64,000 nucleotides of DNA, taken from NCBI GenBank assembly GCA_002694685.1, contig NZMW01000013.1, forward strand, positions 1-64,000, written 5' to 3'. The DNA comes from Balneola sp. GTDB lineage: Bacteria > Bacteroidota > Rhodothermia > Balneolales > Balneolaceae. The notes under the pieces were generated by a model, which was given only the letters and a program-made list of their open reading frames with translations, had not been told where the DNA came from and ran no database searches. Numbering within the stretch: position 1 is the first letter of the stretch; each line of letters starts with the position of its first letter. Positions 44,979 through 53,285 of this stretch are shown piece by piece. Position numbers and translations under genes: made by a program.

Positions 44979-46247
44979 ATGCTTGACATCAACTACATCA
45001 AAGAAAACCGTGAACGGGTTGAAAATGCTATAACTAATAAGGGAGAGAAAGATACTTCAGTTGTAGAAAAGGTTTTGTCTGTTGATGAAGAGTGGAGGTC
45101 CAAAGTCCATGAGGGAGATCTGCTTCGCAGCGAAAGTAATACAAAGGCGAAGGAAATTGGAAAACTGATGGGGCAGGGTAAAAAAGAAGAAGCTCAGGCA
45201 ATCATCAAAGAAACATCCGAGATGAAGGAGCAGATTAAAGCTCTTGAGGAAGATGTTAAAAAGCTTCGTGAAGACAGAGACAACCTGTTGCTTCGTATTC
45301 CTAACGTTCCACACCCAAGTGTACCGGTAGGAGCCACGGAAGATGATAACGAGACTTATAAAACCTGGGGTGAGCCTAATAAGGATGAATGGCGAAAACC
45401 ACACTGGGAACTCACAGAACGGCACGGTTGGGTAGATTTTGAACGAGGTGTGAAAGTAACCGGAGCAGGGTTTCCATTCTATATTGGCGGCGTTGCTCAA
45501 CTTCAGCGTGCATTGATAAACTATTTTATCAATGAGGCAGGAAATGCAGGTTATACCGAGCTCCAGGCGCCGTATTTTGTGAATGAAGAATCCGCTCGTG
45601 GAACAGGCCAAATTCCTGACAAAGAGGATATGATGTATGAAATTACCCGAGATGGTTTTTTCAATATACCTACCGCGGAAGTTCCCGTGACTAACTTTCA
45701 CCGGGATGAGATTATCGAGCTTAAAGAGCTGCCTATTAAATATGTTTGCCACACACCGTGCTGGCGAAGAGAAGCCGGTTCTTATGGAAAAGATGTCCGT
45801 GGCCTAAACCGACTTCATCAGTTTGATAAAGTAGAACTGGTGAAAATTGTGAAGCCCGAAGATTCTTATGATGAGTTGGAAAGTCTTCGTGAACATGCAG
45901 AAGGGCTGCTTGAGGCTCTCGAACTTCCATATAGAACTCTGCTAATGTGTACCGGAGATATGGGCTTTACACAAAGTAAAAAATATGATCTGGAGGTATG
46001 GAGTCCGGGGCAGCAGCGTTGGCTTGAAGTGAGTTCTTGTTCCAATTTTGAAGGCTTTCAGGCTCGAAGAATGCAGCTTCGCTATCGTAAAGATGAAAAA
46101 GAAATAGAAATTCTTCACACAATTAATGGTTCAGGGTTAGCAATACCGAGAGTGGTGTCAGCAATTTTGGAAGCGTATCAGGAAGAGAATGGAAAAGTAA
46201 GGGTTCCTGAAGTGCTCAAACCATTTATAGGGAGAGATTACCTTTAG
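44979..46247 (+). CDS. serS: Serine--tRNA ligase
   Basis: A 422-residue class II aminoacyl-tRNA synthetase that charges tRNA-Ser and tRNA-Sec. The N-terminal long coiled-coil arm (about 30-105; EWRSKVHEGDLLRSESNTKA) grips the tRNA extra arm. The catalytic core has motif 1 around FINEAGNAGYTELQAPYFVN, motif 2 TPCWRREAGSYGKDVRGLNR and motif 3 NGSGLAIPRVVSAILE. The length is normal for bacterial SerRS. A candidate promoter box lies just upstream and the 3' end is four bases from a convergent small membrane-protein gene. Confidence 0.98.
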   Translation: MLDINYIKENRERVENAITNKGEKDTSVVEKVLSVDEEWRSKVHEGDLLRSESNTKAKEIGKLMGQGKKEEAQAIIKETSEMKEQIKALEEDVKKLREDRDNLLLRIPNVPHPSVPVGATEDDNETYKTWGEPNKDEWRKPHWELTERHGWVDFERGVKVTGAGFPFYIGGVAQLQRALINYFINEAGNAGYTELQAPYFVNEESARGTGQIPDKEDMMYEITRDGFFNIPTAEVPVTNFHRDEIIELKELPIKYVCHTPCWRREAGSYGKDVRGLNRLHQFDKVELVKIVKPEDSYDELESLREHAEGLLEALELPYRTLLMCTGDMGFTQSKKYDLEVWSPGQQRWLEVSSCSNFEGFQARRMQLRYRKDEKEIEILHTINGSGLAIPRVVSAILEAYQEENGKVRVPEVLKPFIGRDYL

Positions 46248-46250
46248 TAA

Positions 46251-46457
46251 TTATTTATCATTCTTTTTAGCCAACCAGATGACTCCCCAAATAATGCCAA
46301 CCAAAGCTAAAGCGATTCCGAATCCGCCTAAAAAAGCGTACAGTAAATAAGGAAGAATAATACTTACAACGATACCCGTGACGGCTTTAAGAGGGGAGGC
46401 TGCAAATGCAGAAGCAGTCAGGAAAGATCGGAGTACTCGGACTAAACGTGCTAACAT
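46251..46457 (-). CDS. Small membrane protein of unknown function
   Basis: A 68-residue protein with a basic N terminus (MLARLVRVLRSF) and two hydrophobic helices (about 24-44, ASPLKAVTGIVVSIILPYLL, and 47-63, IALALVGIIWGVIWLA) ending in KKNDK. It could be a two-helix inner-membrane protein, resembling DUF-type phage-shock or YtxH-like companions only in general form. It converges on serS with a gap of three bases and follows dusB after 64 bases on the same strand, so it may be read with dusB. Confidence 0.6.
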   Translation of the reverse strand: MLARLVRVLRSFLTASAFAASPLKAVTGIVVSIILPYLLYAFLGGFGIALALVGIIWGVIWLAKKNDK

Positions 46458-46521
46458 TGGATTCTTAGTTGGTTATCAGGTGCTTAGAAAGTACGGTCAG
46501 TTCCTGCAAAAGATTCAAGTA

Positions 46522-47511
46522 CTAAGCCACAGCGTGAATTTCAGTCTCATCAAAGTTATAAAGAAGCTCCAGGATAGGATCCATTTCATCGTGTTTCATT
46601 AGTTCCATCCGAAGATTCTTCCCATTGCGAATACCCTTGAGGTACTGGCCGTAGTGTTTCTTCATGATGATAACTCCATACCTTTCTCCCTGATGTTCAA
46701 CAGACAAGCGGAGTTGTTCTGCACATAATTCAATTCGTTCTTCAACGGTCGGTTCAGGGAGAATTTCGCCGGTTTCCAGATAGTGTCTTGTACGTTCAAA
46801 AATCCAGGGATTTCCAATCGCTCCACGGCCAATCATCACCCCATCAACTCCAGTTTCCTCGAACATTTTTTTAGCAAGTTCAGGAGAGGTAACATCTCCA
46901 TTTCCAATAATTGGGATCTCAAGTCCGGGTGTATTTTTCAGCTTTTTGAGCCACTCCCATCGGGCATCCCCTTTATATTTCTGAGCACGGGTTCGTGCGT
47001 GAACTGTGAGTGCTTTTACACCAAGACTTTGAAGCATCAATGCTACTTCCTGGATTTTAATAGTGCTGTCATCCCAGCCGAGGCGTGTTTTCACAGTAAC
47101 CGGTTTACTCTCTACAGCATCAACAACTGTTCCAGCCATTCGCTCCATCATAGAAAGGTCTTTTAAACATCCGGCACCGGCGCCTTTCTTAACTACTTTA
47201 TAGACTGGACATCCAAAATTGATATCAACCAAATCGGGATTGTTATTCTCAGCAACTTTAGCAGCGCCTTCCATGGCTTCTTCACGGCCACCAAAAATCT
47301 GAACACCAAATGGACGCTCCATTTCACTGAAGTCCATTTTGTGCATCGCGATATCTGAATCACGAATCAGGGCTTCTGAGCTAATGAATTCAGTAAATAC
47401 GATGTCAGCACCTTTCTTTCGGCAAATTTGGCGAAAGGGAGAGTCTGTAACATCCTCCATTGGAGCTAGAAAAAGAGGCTGGTCTTGCAGTTCGATGGGA
47501 CCGATTTTCAT
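46522..47511 (-). CDS. dusB: tRNA-dihydrouridine synthase
   Basis: A 329-residue flavin enzyme reducing uridine to dihydrouridine in the tRNA D loop. It has the FMN-binding FLAPMEDVTDSPFR, the catalytic Cys in GAGAGCLKDL (preceded by NFGCPVYKVV), the phosphate-binding NGDVTSPELA and IGRGAIGNPWIF, and a C-terminal helical recognition domain. The order and text fit DusB, the Bacteroidota form being GCP...G-CL type. It is divergent from fructose-bisphosphate aldolase over about 300 bases. Confidence 0.93.
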   Translation of the reverse strand: MKIGPIELQDQPLFLAPMEDVTDSPFRQICRKKGADIVFTEFISSEALIRDSDIAMHKMDFSEMERPFGVQIFGGREEAMEGAAKVAENNNPDLVDINFGCPVYKVVKKGAGAGCLKDLSMMERMAGTVVDAVESKPVTVKTRLGWDDSTIKIQEVALMLQSLGVKALTVHARTRAQKYKGDARWEWLKKLKNTPGLEIPIIGNGDVTSPELAKKMFEETGVDGVMIGRGAIGNPWIFERTRHYLETGEILPEPTVEERIELCAEQLRLSVEHQGERYGVIIMKKHYGQYLKGIRNGKNLRMELMKHDEMDPILELLYNFDETEIHAVA

Positions 47512-47817
47512 CAGTAATATTTATTAAATGATAATTTAGACTATCAAAAATAAAGCTTTTTTTGGAGGATTAATATGAGGAAAAGAAAAGTATATATGCT
47601 CACAGGTTTACTTGCCTAAATTCATTACGAAGATCTTTAAAGTTCAAGCTGTAAGCACTCAAATGCGATCTTAGTTGAAAACACATAACTCTAGGTTGAT
47701 CGGTAATTTAGGTCATATAAATTCCTTAAAGTCGCTTTAGCCATTTCCCTCTTTTACACTTATATTTTAGGCCCACTTACTCACTCATAAGATAAATTTT
47801 AATAAGAGAAATTATAT
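47512..47817. other. Divergent intergenic region with a 14-codon open frame
   Basis: About 300 bases between dusB and the aldolase gene. A GGAGG precedes a 14-codon frame at 47575-47619 (plus strand, MRKRKVYMLTGLLA), which has a better ribosome site than most real genes here but no known product. TATATTTT at 47761-47768 could be a weak -7 box for the aldolase gene. No RNA gene is supported. Confidence 0.35.
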
Positions 47818-48894
47818 ATGTCACTTGGAATTAACAGTATTGAAGAACTTCTTGGAGATGAAGCTTCTGATCTTCTTAATCACAAATGTCAGACAATCAG
47901 CACCGACCGTCTGATAAAACCAACTGCTAACTATGTTGATGATGTTTGGTATCACTCTGACAGAAACAATCGAGTACTTCAAAACCTCCAAAGGCTTTTG
48001 AATAACGGTCGTTTAGGCGGAACTGGATTTTTGTCAATTCTGCCCGTAGATCAGGGAATTGAGCACTCAGCAGGAGCTTCTTTTGCTAAAAATCCAGATT
48101 ATTTCGATCCTGCAAATATTGTAGAATTGGCCATGGAAGCCGGTTGTAATGCCGTAGCTTCTACGTTTGGAGCACTTGCATCTGTATCTAGAAAATATGC
48201 TCACAAAATTCCTTTCGTTGTTAAAATAAACCACAACGAGCTGTTGACTTATCCTAACAACTACGACCAGATCATGTTTGGTACTATTGACCAAGCTTAT
48301 GATATGGGAGCAGCTGCTGTTGGAGCAACTATTTATTTTGGATCCGAAGAGTCTAACCGACAAATTCAAGAAGTGGCACAAGCATTTGCATATGCTCACG
48401 AATTGGGAATGGCGACTATTCTTTGGTGTTATACCAGAAATGAAGCTTTTAAGGTAGATGGTGTTGATTACCATGGTTCTGCTGATTTAACCGGGCAGGC
48501 TAATCATATCGGAACAACCTTGGGCGCTGATATTATCAAGCAAAAGCAACCAAATAATAATGGTGGTTATAAAGCCCTTAACACAGGCGATTCCAGCTAT
48601 GGTAAACTTGACGAACGCATTTATACAGAACTAGCTTCTGATCACCCAATCGATCTTACCCGTTACCAGGTAGCAAATTGCTTTATGGGTCGTGCAGGAT
48701 TGATTAACTCAGGTGGAGCTTCCGGCTCAAATGATTTTGCTGATGCTGTTAAGACTGCCATCATCAACAAACGTGCTGGTGGAATGGGTCTTATTAGTGG
48801 CCGTAAAGCATTCCAACGCCCAATTGGTGAAGGAGTTAAACTTCTGAATATGATTCAGGATGTTTACCTAAACGACGAAATCACACTCGCATAA
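47818..48894 (+). CDS. fbaB: Class I fructose-bisphosphate aldolase
   Basis: A 358-residue Schiff-base aldolase of the DhnA/FbaB type, cleaving fructose 1,6-bisphosphate in glycolysis and running in reverse for gluconeogenesis. Recognisable parts are [13 protein letters not shown] near residue 80, [39 protein letters not shown] with the likely Schiff-base Lys, [14 protein letters not shown] and [12 protein letters not shown]. The start is ATG 47818 in AT-rich text. A strong terminator follows after 17 bases, so the gene is probably read alone. Confidence 0.93.
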   Translation: MSLGINSIEELLGDEASDLLNHKCQTISTDRLIKPTANYVDDVWYHSDRNNRVLQNLQRLLNNGRLGGTGFLSILPVDQGIEHSAGASFAKNPDYFDPANIVELAMEAGCNAVASTFGALASVSRKYAHKIPFVVKINHNELLTYPNNYDQIMFGTIDQAYDMGAAAVGATIYFGSEESNRQIQEVAQAFAYAHELGMATILWCYTRNEAFKVDGVDYHGSADLTGQANHIGTTLGADIIKQKQPNNNGGYKALNTGDSSYGKLDERIYTELASDHPIDLTRYQVANCFMGRAGLINSGGASGSNDFADAVKTAIINKRAGGMGLISGRKAFQRPIGEGVKLLNMIQDVYLNDEITLA

Positions 48895-48911
48895 TTGCGG
48901 ATACTATTTAT

Positions 48912-48946
48912 AGCCTTGCAGGGTTTATCCTGTAAGGCTTTTTTTA
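48912..48946 (+). terminator. Terminator of fbaB
   Basis: Arms AGCCTTGCAGG (48912-48922) and CCTGTAAGGCT (48929-48939), a stem of 11 with one G-T-type mismatch and a 6-base loop, followed by T6. Confidence 0.9.
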
Positions 48947-48974
48947 TTGACGCCTCTCTTTTAAAAATTTTTAT

Positions 48975-50018
48975 TTGAGCTCCGAAACAACAAATACCAA
49001 ATACTCCCAGTCCTTTTTTTCAAGGAAATATCTGATTATTTCCATCTTGTTAAGCGTTGCTACTATGGCGGGCGTTATTTACTGGACCTATACCCCTGGT
49101 GTTTTGGAATATCTTTCGCCAAGCCGCTTGCCGGGTTTAGTGATTGCCCTGGTCGTTTCTTTACTAAGGGTTTGGTTTTCGGCAGCTAAAATCCGGTTTC
49201 TTTCAGAAAAACAATTGAGTTGGTACGCATCTATGCGCGTAGTTTTAGCTTGGGATTTTACCTCAGCTGTTACCCCATCCACGATAGGTGGTGCGCCCAT
49301 GGCGACATACGCGATGACCAAAGAAGGCCTTAAGCTAGGCGATTCAGGTGCCATTGTTTTATACGGTGTTTTACTAGACCAAATCTGGTTTGCGATCGCG
49401 ATTCCTATTCTTTTGGTAGCAGGAATCTTTTATGAAGTTGTTCCGCCAGAAATCGGTCTTGCCGGTGATGTTTCGATGGGGATACTTTATGTATGTTTGT
49501 TGAGCTATGCCGGATTATTGGCATACGGAGTTTTGGTTAACCCAACCGCAATTAAAAAAGTGGTTAAGTTTGTTTTCAAGCTTCCAATTTTACGCCGAAT
49601 GGGTGATAAGGTAGAGGAAGAGGCTGAGAACCTTGAAGAATATGCTCAGCAGCTGGGACAGAAACCACTTAGCTTTTTGTTGAAGGCTTTCTTTTTATCA
49701 ACCATGTCGTGGTTAGCTAGAATTGCCTTACCGACGATTGTAGTTTTGAGTTTACTTCCGGCACCCGAAGTTTTATCGGTATTAAGAAGTCTTGCTATGA
49801 ACCTTGCCTTCCTTGTTGTACCAACCCCGGGTGGAAGTGGAGGTGTTGAAGGTTTGTTTGTGCTCTTCCAGGGACCACTCATCTCAAGAGAAGGATTTAT
49901 TGGGTTGGCAGTATTCGTGTGGAGGATCATCAGCTACTATATAAGTATAGGTTTGGGGATGATGGCTACGACATGGTACGTGAATCAGAAAGTTGTTGAA
50001 ATAAAGACTCAGGATTGA
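48975..50018 (+). CDS. Multi-spanning membrane protein, lysylphosphatidylglycerol-synthase TM-region (UPF0104) family
   Basis: A 347-residue inner-membrane protein of the PF03706 family, related to the membrane half of MprF and to AglD-like flippases, with seven to eight hydrophobic spans. Family segments are SLLRVWFSAAKIRFL, the hydrophilic DFTSAVTPSTIGGAPMATY loop and the late LVVPTPGGSGGVEGLF. No synthase domain is present, so it is not an MprF; moving a lipid-linked molecule is a possibility. The start is a TTG at 48975; no in-frame ATG gives the full first helix and no clear ribosome site is seen, so the 5' end is uncertain. It lies three bases ahead of radA and is probably cotranscribed. 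Confidence 0.82.
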   Translation: MSSETTNTKYSQSFFSRKYLIISILLSVATMAGVIYWTYTPGVLEYLSPSRLPGLVIALVVSLLRVWFSAAKIRFLSEKQLSWYASMRVVLAWDFTSAVTPSTIGGAPMATYAMTKEGLKLGDSGAIVLYGVLLDQIWFAIAIPILLVAGIFYEVVPPEIGLAGDVSMGILYVCLLSYAGLLAYGVLVNPTAIKKVVKFVFKLPILRRMGDKVEEEAENLEEYAQQLGQKPLSFLLKAFFLSTMSWLARIALPTIVVLSLLPAPEVLSVLRSLAMNLAFLVVPTPGGSGGVEGLFVLFQGPLISREGFIGLAVFVWRIISYYISIGLGMMATTWYVNQKVVEIKTQD

Positions 50019-50021
50019 TCT

Positions 50022-51362
50022 ATGGCTAAGGTGAAGACGCAATATGAATGTTCAAACTGCGGATACATTTCACCTAAATGGAACGGAAGCTGTGCCTCTT
50101 GTGGCGAGTGGAATACTTTTGTGGAAAAAACAATCAGTAAGAATAAATCCGCGTCCAAGCATAAAGCTAACGTAGAAGGATTAGAGTCTGCAGCAGCTCC
50201 ACTAAAACTCCAAGACGTAGAGACTTCTGAAAAGAGCAGGTTCAAAAGTAATATATCGGAACTTGACCGTGTATTGGGAGGAGGTTTCCTGCCCGGATCT
50301 TATGTGCTAATTGGGGGAGAGCCTGGTGTCGGAAAAAGTACTTTGACTTTGCAGATAGCCAAAGCCAATCCAGATTTGACGATTCTATATTGTGCGGGTG
50401 AAGAATCTGCAGGGCAAATAAAACAGCGTGCGGCTCGTCTTGGTGTTGAATCAGAAAAACTTTTGATTTACAACGAAACTCAGGTCGACAACATCATTGC
50501 TGAAGCGCAGAAGATGAAACCGGACCTGCTGATCGTTGATTCTATTCAAACTGTTTACCGAACTGAGCTATCGAGCATGCCGGGAAGTATTCAACAGGTG
50601 AAAGAATGTGCAGCCCTATTCCAACAGCTGGCCAAGAAAAAGAATATTACGACATTGGTGATAGGTCACGTAACGAAAGAAGGGGACATTGCAGGGCCAC
50701 GAGTCTTAGAGCATATGGTCGATACCGTGCTTCAATTTGAAGGAGATAAGCAATATACCTACCGCTTGTTGCGAAGCTTAAAGAATCGATTTGGTGCAGC
50801 GCAGGAGGTAGGGGTCTTTGAGATGAAATCGGATGGACTTATAGAAGTCTCAAATCCTTCAGAGTTATTTATTTCGGACAAGACCTCAGGAGTGAGTGGA
50901 AACGCAGTTGTATGTACGATGGAGGGAACTCGTCCTTTGCTGATTGAAGTTCAGGCCTTAGTAACGCCATCTTCCTACGGTTCACCCCAAAGAACGGCAA
51001 ACGGGTTTGACCGTAATCGTTTAGCTCTATTATTAGCTGTTTTAGAAAAGCGGGTGGGTAAAAACTTTTCCAATCACGATGTGTATTTAAATATTGCGGG
51101 GGGCTTCAAGCTCAGTGATCCTGCAGGTGACTTAGGCGTTTGTTGTGCTCTGGTTTCCAGCCTAATGGATGAAGCGGTTTCCCAAAACATGGCTTTTATT
51201 GGTGAGGTAGGGTTAGGTGGAGAGGTAAGAACAGTGCCTCACCTTGAGCAGAGACAGAAAGAAGCCAATAAGTTAGGTTTTAAACAGGTGCTATTGCCGG
51301 CTTCAAAGGAGAGAGATGGTATCAGGTACGTACATCAAGCCATAAAAAAAGCCCTCGGGTAA
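50022..51362 (+). CDS. radA: DNA repair protein RadA
   Basis: A 446-residue RecA-like protein that helps branch migration during recombination repair. It has the N-terminal zinc finger (CSNCGYISPKW, then CASCGEWNTF), the Walker A GGEPGVGKSTL, LLIVDSIQTVY, the RadA-specific KNRFG motif (LKNRFGAAQEVG) and a C-terminal Lon-like domain (about 280-446; NAVVCTMEGTRPLLIEVQAL). All parts are present and the length is normal. The last codons contain the terminator stem of the opposite-strand rpsU gene. It starts four bases after the upstream membrane-protein gene. Confidence 0.97.
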   Translation: MAKVKTQYECSNCGYISPKWNGSCASCGEWNTFVEKTISKNKSASKHKANVEGLESAAAPLKLQDVETSEKSRFKSNISELDRVLGGGFLPGSYVLIGGEPGVGKSTLTLQIAKANPDLTILYCAGEESAGQIKQRAARLGVESEKLLIYNETQVDNIIAEAQKMKPDLLIVDSIQTVYRTELSSMPGSIQQVKECAALFQQLAKKKNITTLVIGHVTKEGDIAGPRVLEHMVDTVLQFEGDKQYTYRLLRSLKNRFGAAQEVGVFEMKSDGLIEVSNPSELFISDKTSGVSGNAVVCTMEGTRPLLIEVQALVTPSSYGSPQRTANGFDRNRLALLLAVLEKRVGKNFSNHDVYLNIAGGFKLSDPAGDLGVCCALVSSLMDEAVSQNMAFIGEVGLGGEVRTVPHLEQRQKEANKLGFKQVLLPASKERDGIRYVHQAIKKALG

Positions 51363-51374
51363 AACCAGAGGGCT
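51343..51374 (-). terminator. Terminator of rpsU inside the radA end
   Basis: Read on the minus strand, arms at 51368-51374 and 51350-51356 (AGCCCTC with GAGGGCT) with an 11-base loop are followed by a T7 run (A7 at 51344-51350 on the plus strand). It lies 20 bases after the rpsU stop, and its run of A codes for lysines near the C terminus of RadA. Confidence 0.85.
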
Positions 51375-51393
51375 CAAATGAGTTGAACTTCGT

Positions 51394-51588
51394 TTAGAAG
51401 TTGTCGCGATTGCGACGTCGTTGTTCGCGTTTGGCTTTTTTCAAAGCTTCACGACGCTCAAATGACGGCTTCGTATACTGTTGTCGATCTTTGTATTCGT
51501 TGAGAACACGAGATCTTGAAATCAGTTTCTTAAAGCGGTTAATTGCGCGGTCAACACTTTCGTTGTCTTTAACTTCGACTCCTAACAT
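51394..51588 (-). CDS. rpsU: Ribosomal protein S21
   Basis: A 64-residue basic protein of the 30S subunit with the family opening MLGVEVKDNESVDRAINRFK and a strongly basic tail (KKAKREQRRRNRDNF). It is normal in length. The Bacteroidota S21 is tied to recognition of the anti-Shine-Dalgarno region, which is sequestered in this phylum. It has its own terminator in the end of radA and, with 125 bases to the next gene, its own promoter. Confidence 0.96.
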   Translation of the reverse strand: MLGVEVKDNESVDRAINRFKKLISRSRVLNEYKDRQQYTKPSFERREALKKAKREQRRRNRDNF

Positions 51589-51713
51589 AGAAGTATCACA
51601 TCCTTTCTTTTAATTTTTTCCCCTTAATTGGGACTGAAAAGATAAGAAAAAAGTAGGTTAATCTTATACTCAATTTTGAATTCAATTCAGGCGTTAAACT
51701 TTTAGAATCAGCT

Positions 51714-52562
51714 TTATGAAGTTTTAGCATTGATCACATACTCATTCGGGATTTCCGATCCTAGAACGCCTATACCAAATAGGGCAAAATCATATTTCGC
51801 AGGATCTTCGGGATCCAAAAATTTTAATCTGGCATCAAGTTCGAGCACTGATTTCCAGTCGTTTTGCTTTCTGGAAAGAAGCCCCAGTTTCCTCGCTTGT
51901 CGGGCAACATGTACATCTAATGGGATTTTTAGTTCCGAGGGATCCATAAAACTCATAGTACCAGGATCAACCGGACTATCTTTTCTTATGCACCATCTCA
52001 GGTACATATAAAGCCGTTTTGCGGAACTATTTTTTTCCGTATTAGAAACATGTTTTCTCGTCCGTAGAGGCATTTCGGGATGAAAAGAAAAGAATTGGTC
52101 ATGAAATACGGCAATTAGCTCACGATTCTGGTGCTTAGCTGAGTCATAACAGTGTTTCCAAAAATGTTCAAAGTCGCCGAATTTCAGGAGGATAGTTTGC
52201 AGTATGATGGTTAACCAATGCATGTCGATGGGTTTAAACGTTCGGTGCTTAAACCCATCAAAAACTGAGAAGTCGCTCTCCGAATAGTTCTTAATAAATT
52301 CTGCAGGCTTATTATCCATTCGCTGAAGTAAGTCTTCAACTTTAGCATTTACAATATCGCGGCGACCCCATGCCATGGTAGCCGCAAAAAAGCCGGCAAG
52401 CTCTTGGTCTGCTTTATCCTCAAAGGCATGCATGAACTGCACAGGGTCATCATTAATATAGTCGGGTTGCTCAATCTTTGATACTAAATCATCCAAGAAA
52501 GGCTTGAGCTGTTGAAGCTTCTTGCGCGTTATGGTCTTAAACTTTTTTCGTTTTCTTGGCAA
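51714..52562 (-). CDS. TIGR02757 family (DUF2400) protein
   Basis: A 282-residue cytosolic protein of the TIGR02757/DUF2400 family, widespread in Bacteroidota and spirochaetes and of unknown function. Family blocks are YINDDPVQFMHAFEDKADQELA, ATMAWGRRDIVNAK, SSAKRLYMYLRWCIRKDSPVDPG, the late LDVHVARQARKLGLLSRKQNDW and PEDPAKYDFALFGIG, and it is complete in length. Residues DVHVAR and YDFALFGIG recall the helix-hairpin DNA-glycosylase-like fold that has been suggested for the family. The start at 52562 is a TTG with AGGG about 8 bases upstream; no in-frame ATG would keep the N-terminal conserved block. Confidence 0.9.
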   Translation of the reverse strand: MPRKRKKFKTITRKKLQQLKPFLDDLVSKIEQPDYINDDPVQFMHAFEDKADQELAGFFAATMAWGRRDIVNAKVEDLLQRMDNKPAEFIKNYSESDFSVFDGFKHRTFKPIDMHWLTIILQTILLKFGDFEHFWKHCYDSAKHQNRELIAVFHDQFFSFHPEMPLRTRKHVSNTEKNSSAKRLYMYLRWCIRKDSPVDPGTMSFMDPSELKIPLDVHVARQARKLGLLSRKQNDWKSVLELDARLKFLDPEDPAKYDFALFGIGVLGSEIPNEYVINAKTS

Positions 52563-52673
52563 TAGATTACCCTGATTTATTTATTATAAAGTATTAAAAG
52601 CTAAAGCCGATAAGTAGTGTAATTACACTTTGAGGATTACGGGGCTTTTACATAACAACAAAACACAGCCAAA

Positions 52674-53285
52674 TTGATTCACATTATAAATTCTTGGTTT
52701 TTTGCAATGGTAGATGCCTATATGCATTTACAATATGGCGACAGAAAAAAAGTTCTTTTTGAAAATCACCCGGATGTTATTGTAGAAATTGGTGCAGGTT
52801 ATGGAGCCAATTTCAGATATCTGAGAAAAGGCACGAAAGTGAAAATTATTGAGCCGAATAAGGGCTTTTTTGATATGCTGAAATATCGTGCAGAAAAGTT
52901 TGGGATCAGTGTAGAAATCTATGAGGCAACAGCTGAAGATATCCCGCTTTCTGAAAACACTTCAGAAATGGTAATAAGTAGTTTGGTTTTATGTTCCGTT
53001 ACTAATCCACCCAAAACATTGTCGGAAATCAAGCGGATATTAAAGAAAGGGGGCGTTTTTGTATATATCGAGCATGTTAGAGCCCATAAACATAGCTGGA
53101 TTTATAAAGTCCAGAAAAGTCTCAAAACATCTTGGAAATGGTTTTTTGATGGCTGTAATTTAACCCGGGAAACCGGACGCATTATTCAGCATGCAGGGTT
53201 TAGTAAAGTGAAGCAAACAGAGTTTTCAAACAAAACTATATTTCTCCCGATCATCCCACACATAGCGGGTGTAGCTACTAAATGA
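52674..53285 (+). CDS. SAM-dependent methyltransferase, METTL7-like
   Basis: A 203-residue class I methyltransferase. The SAM-binding motif is VEIGAGYGANFRYL, then the acidic end of strand 2 (KIIEPNKGFF), EATAEDIPL, and SLVLCSVTNPPKTLSEIKRI and GVFVYIEHV. The later FDGCNLTRETGRIIQHAGF is the segment kept between bacterial relatives and eukaryotic METTL7-like thiol methyltransferases. The frame begins with a TTG at 52674; ATG 52707 is an alternative but loses part of an N-terminal helix (WFFAMVDAYMH) that seems family-like. Its stop directly abuts the mutY stop on the other strand. Substrate unknown. Confidence 0.85.
   Translation: MIHIINSWFFAMVDAYMHLQYGDRKKVLFENHPDVIVEIGAGYGANFRYLRKGTKVKIIEPNKGFFDMLKYRAEKFGISVEIYEATAEDIPLSENTSEMVISSLVLCSVTNPPKTLSEIKRILKKGGVFVYIEHVRAHKHSWIYKVQKSLKTSWKWFFDGCNLTRETGRIIQHAGFSKVKQTEFSNKTIFLPIIPHIAGVATK

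Noticed and set aside
45057-45752. A 231-codon open frame on the minus strand opposite serS
   Set aside because: serS is certain from motifs over the same bases; the antisense frame has a Phe/Ile-rich, non-protein-like composition.
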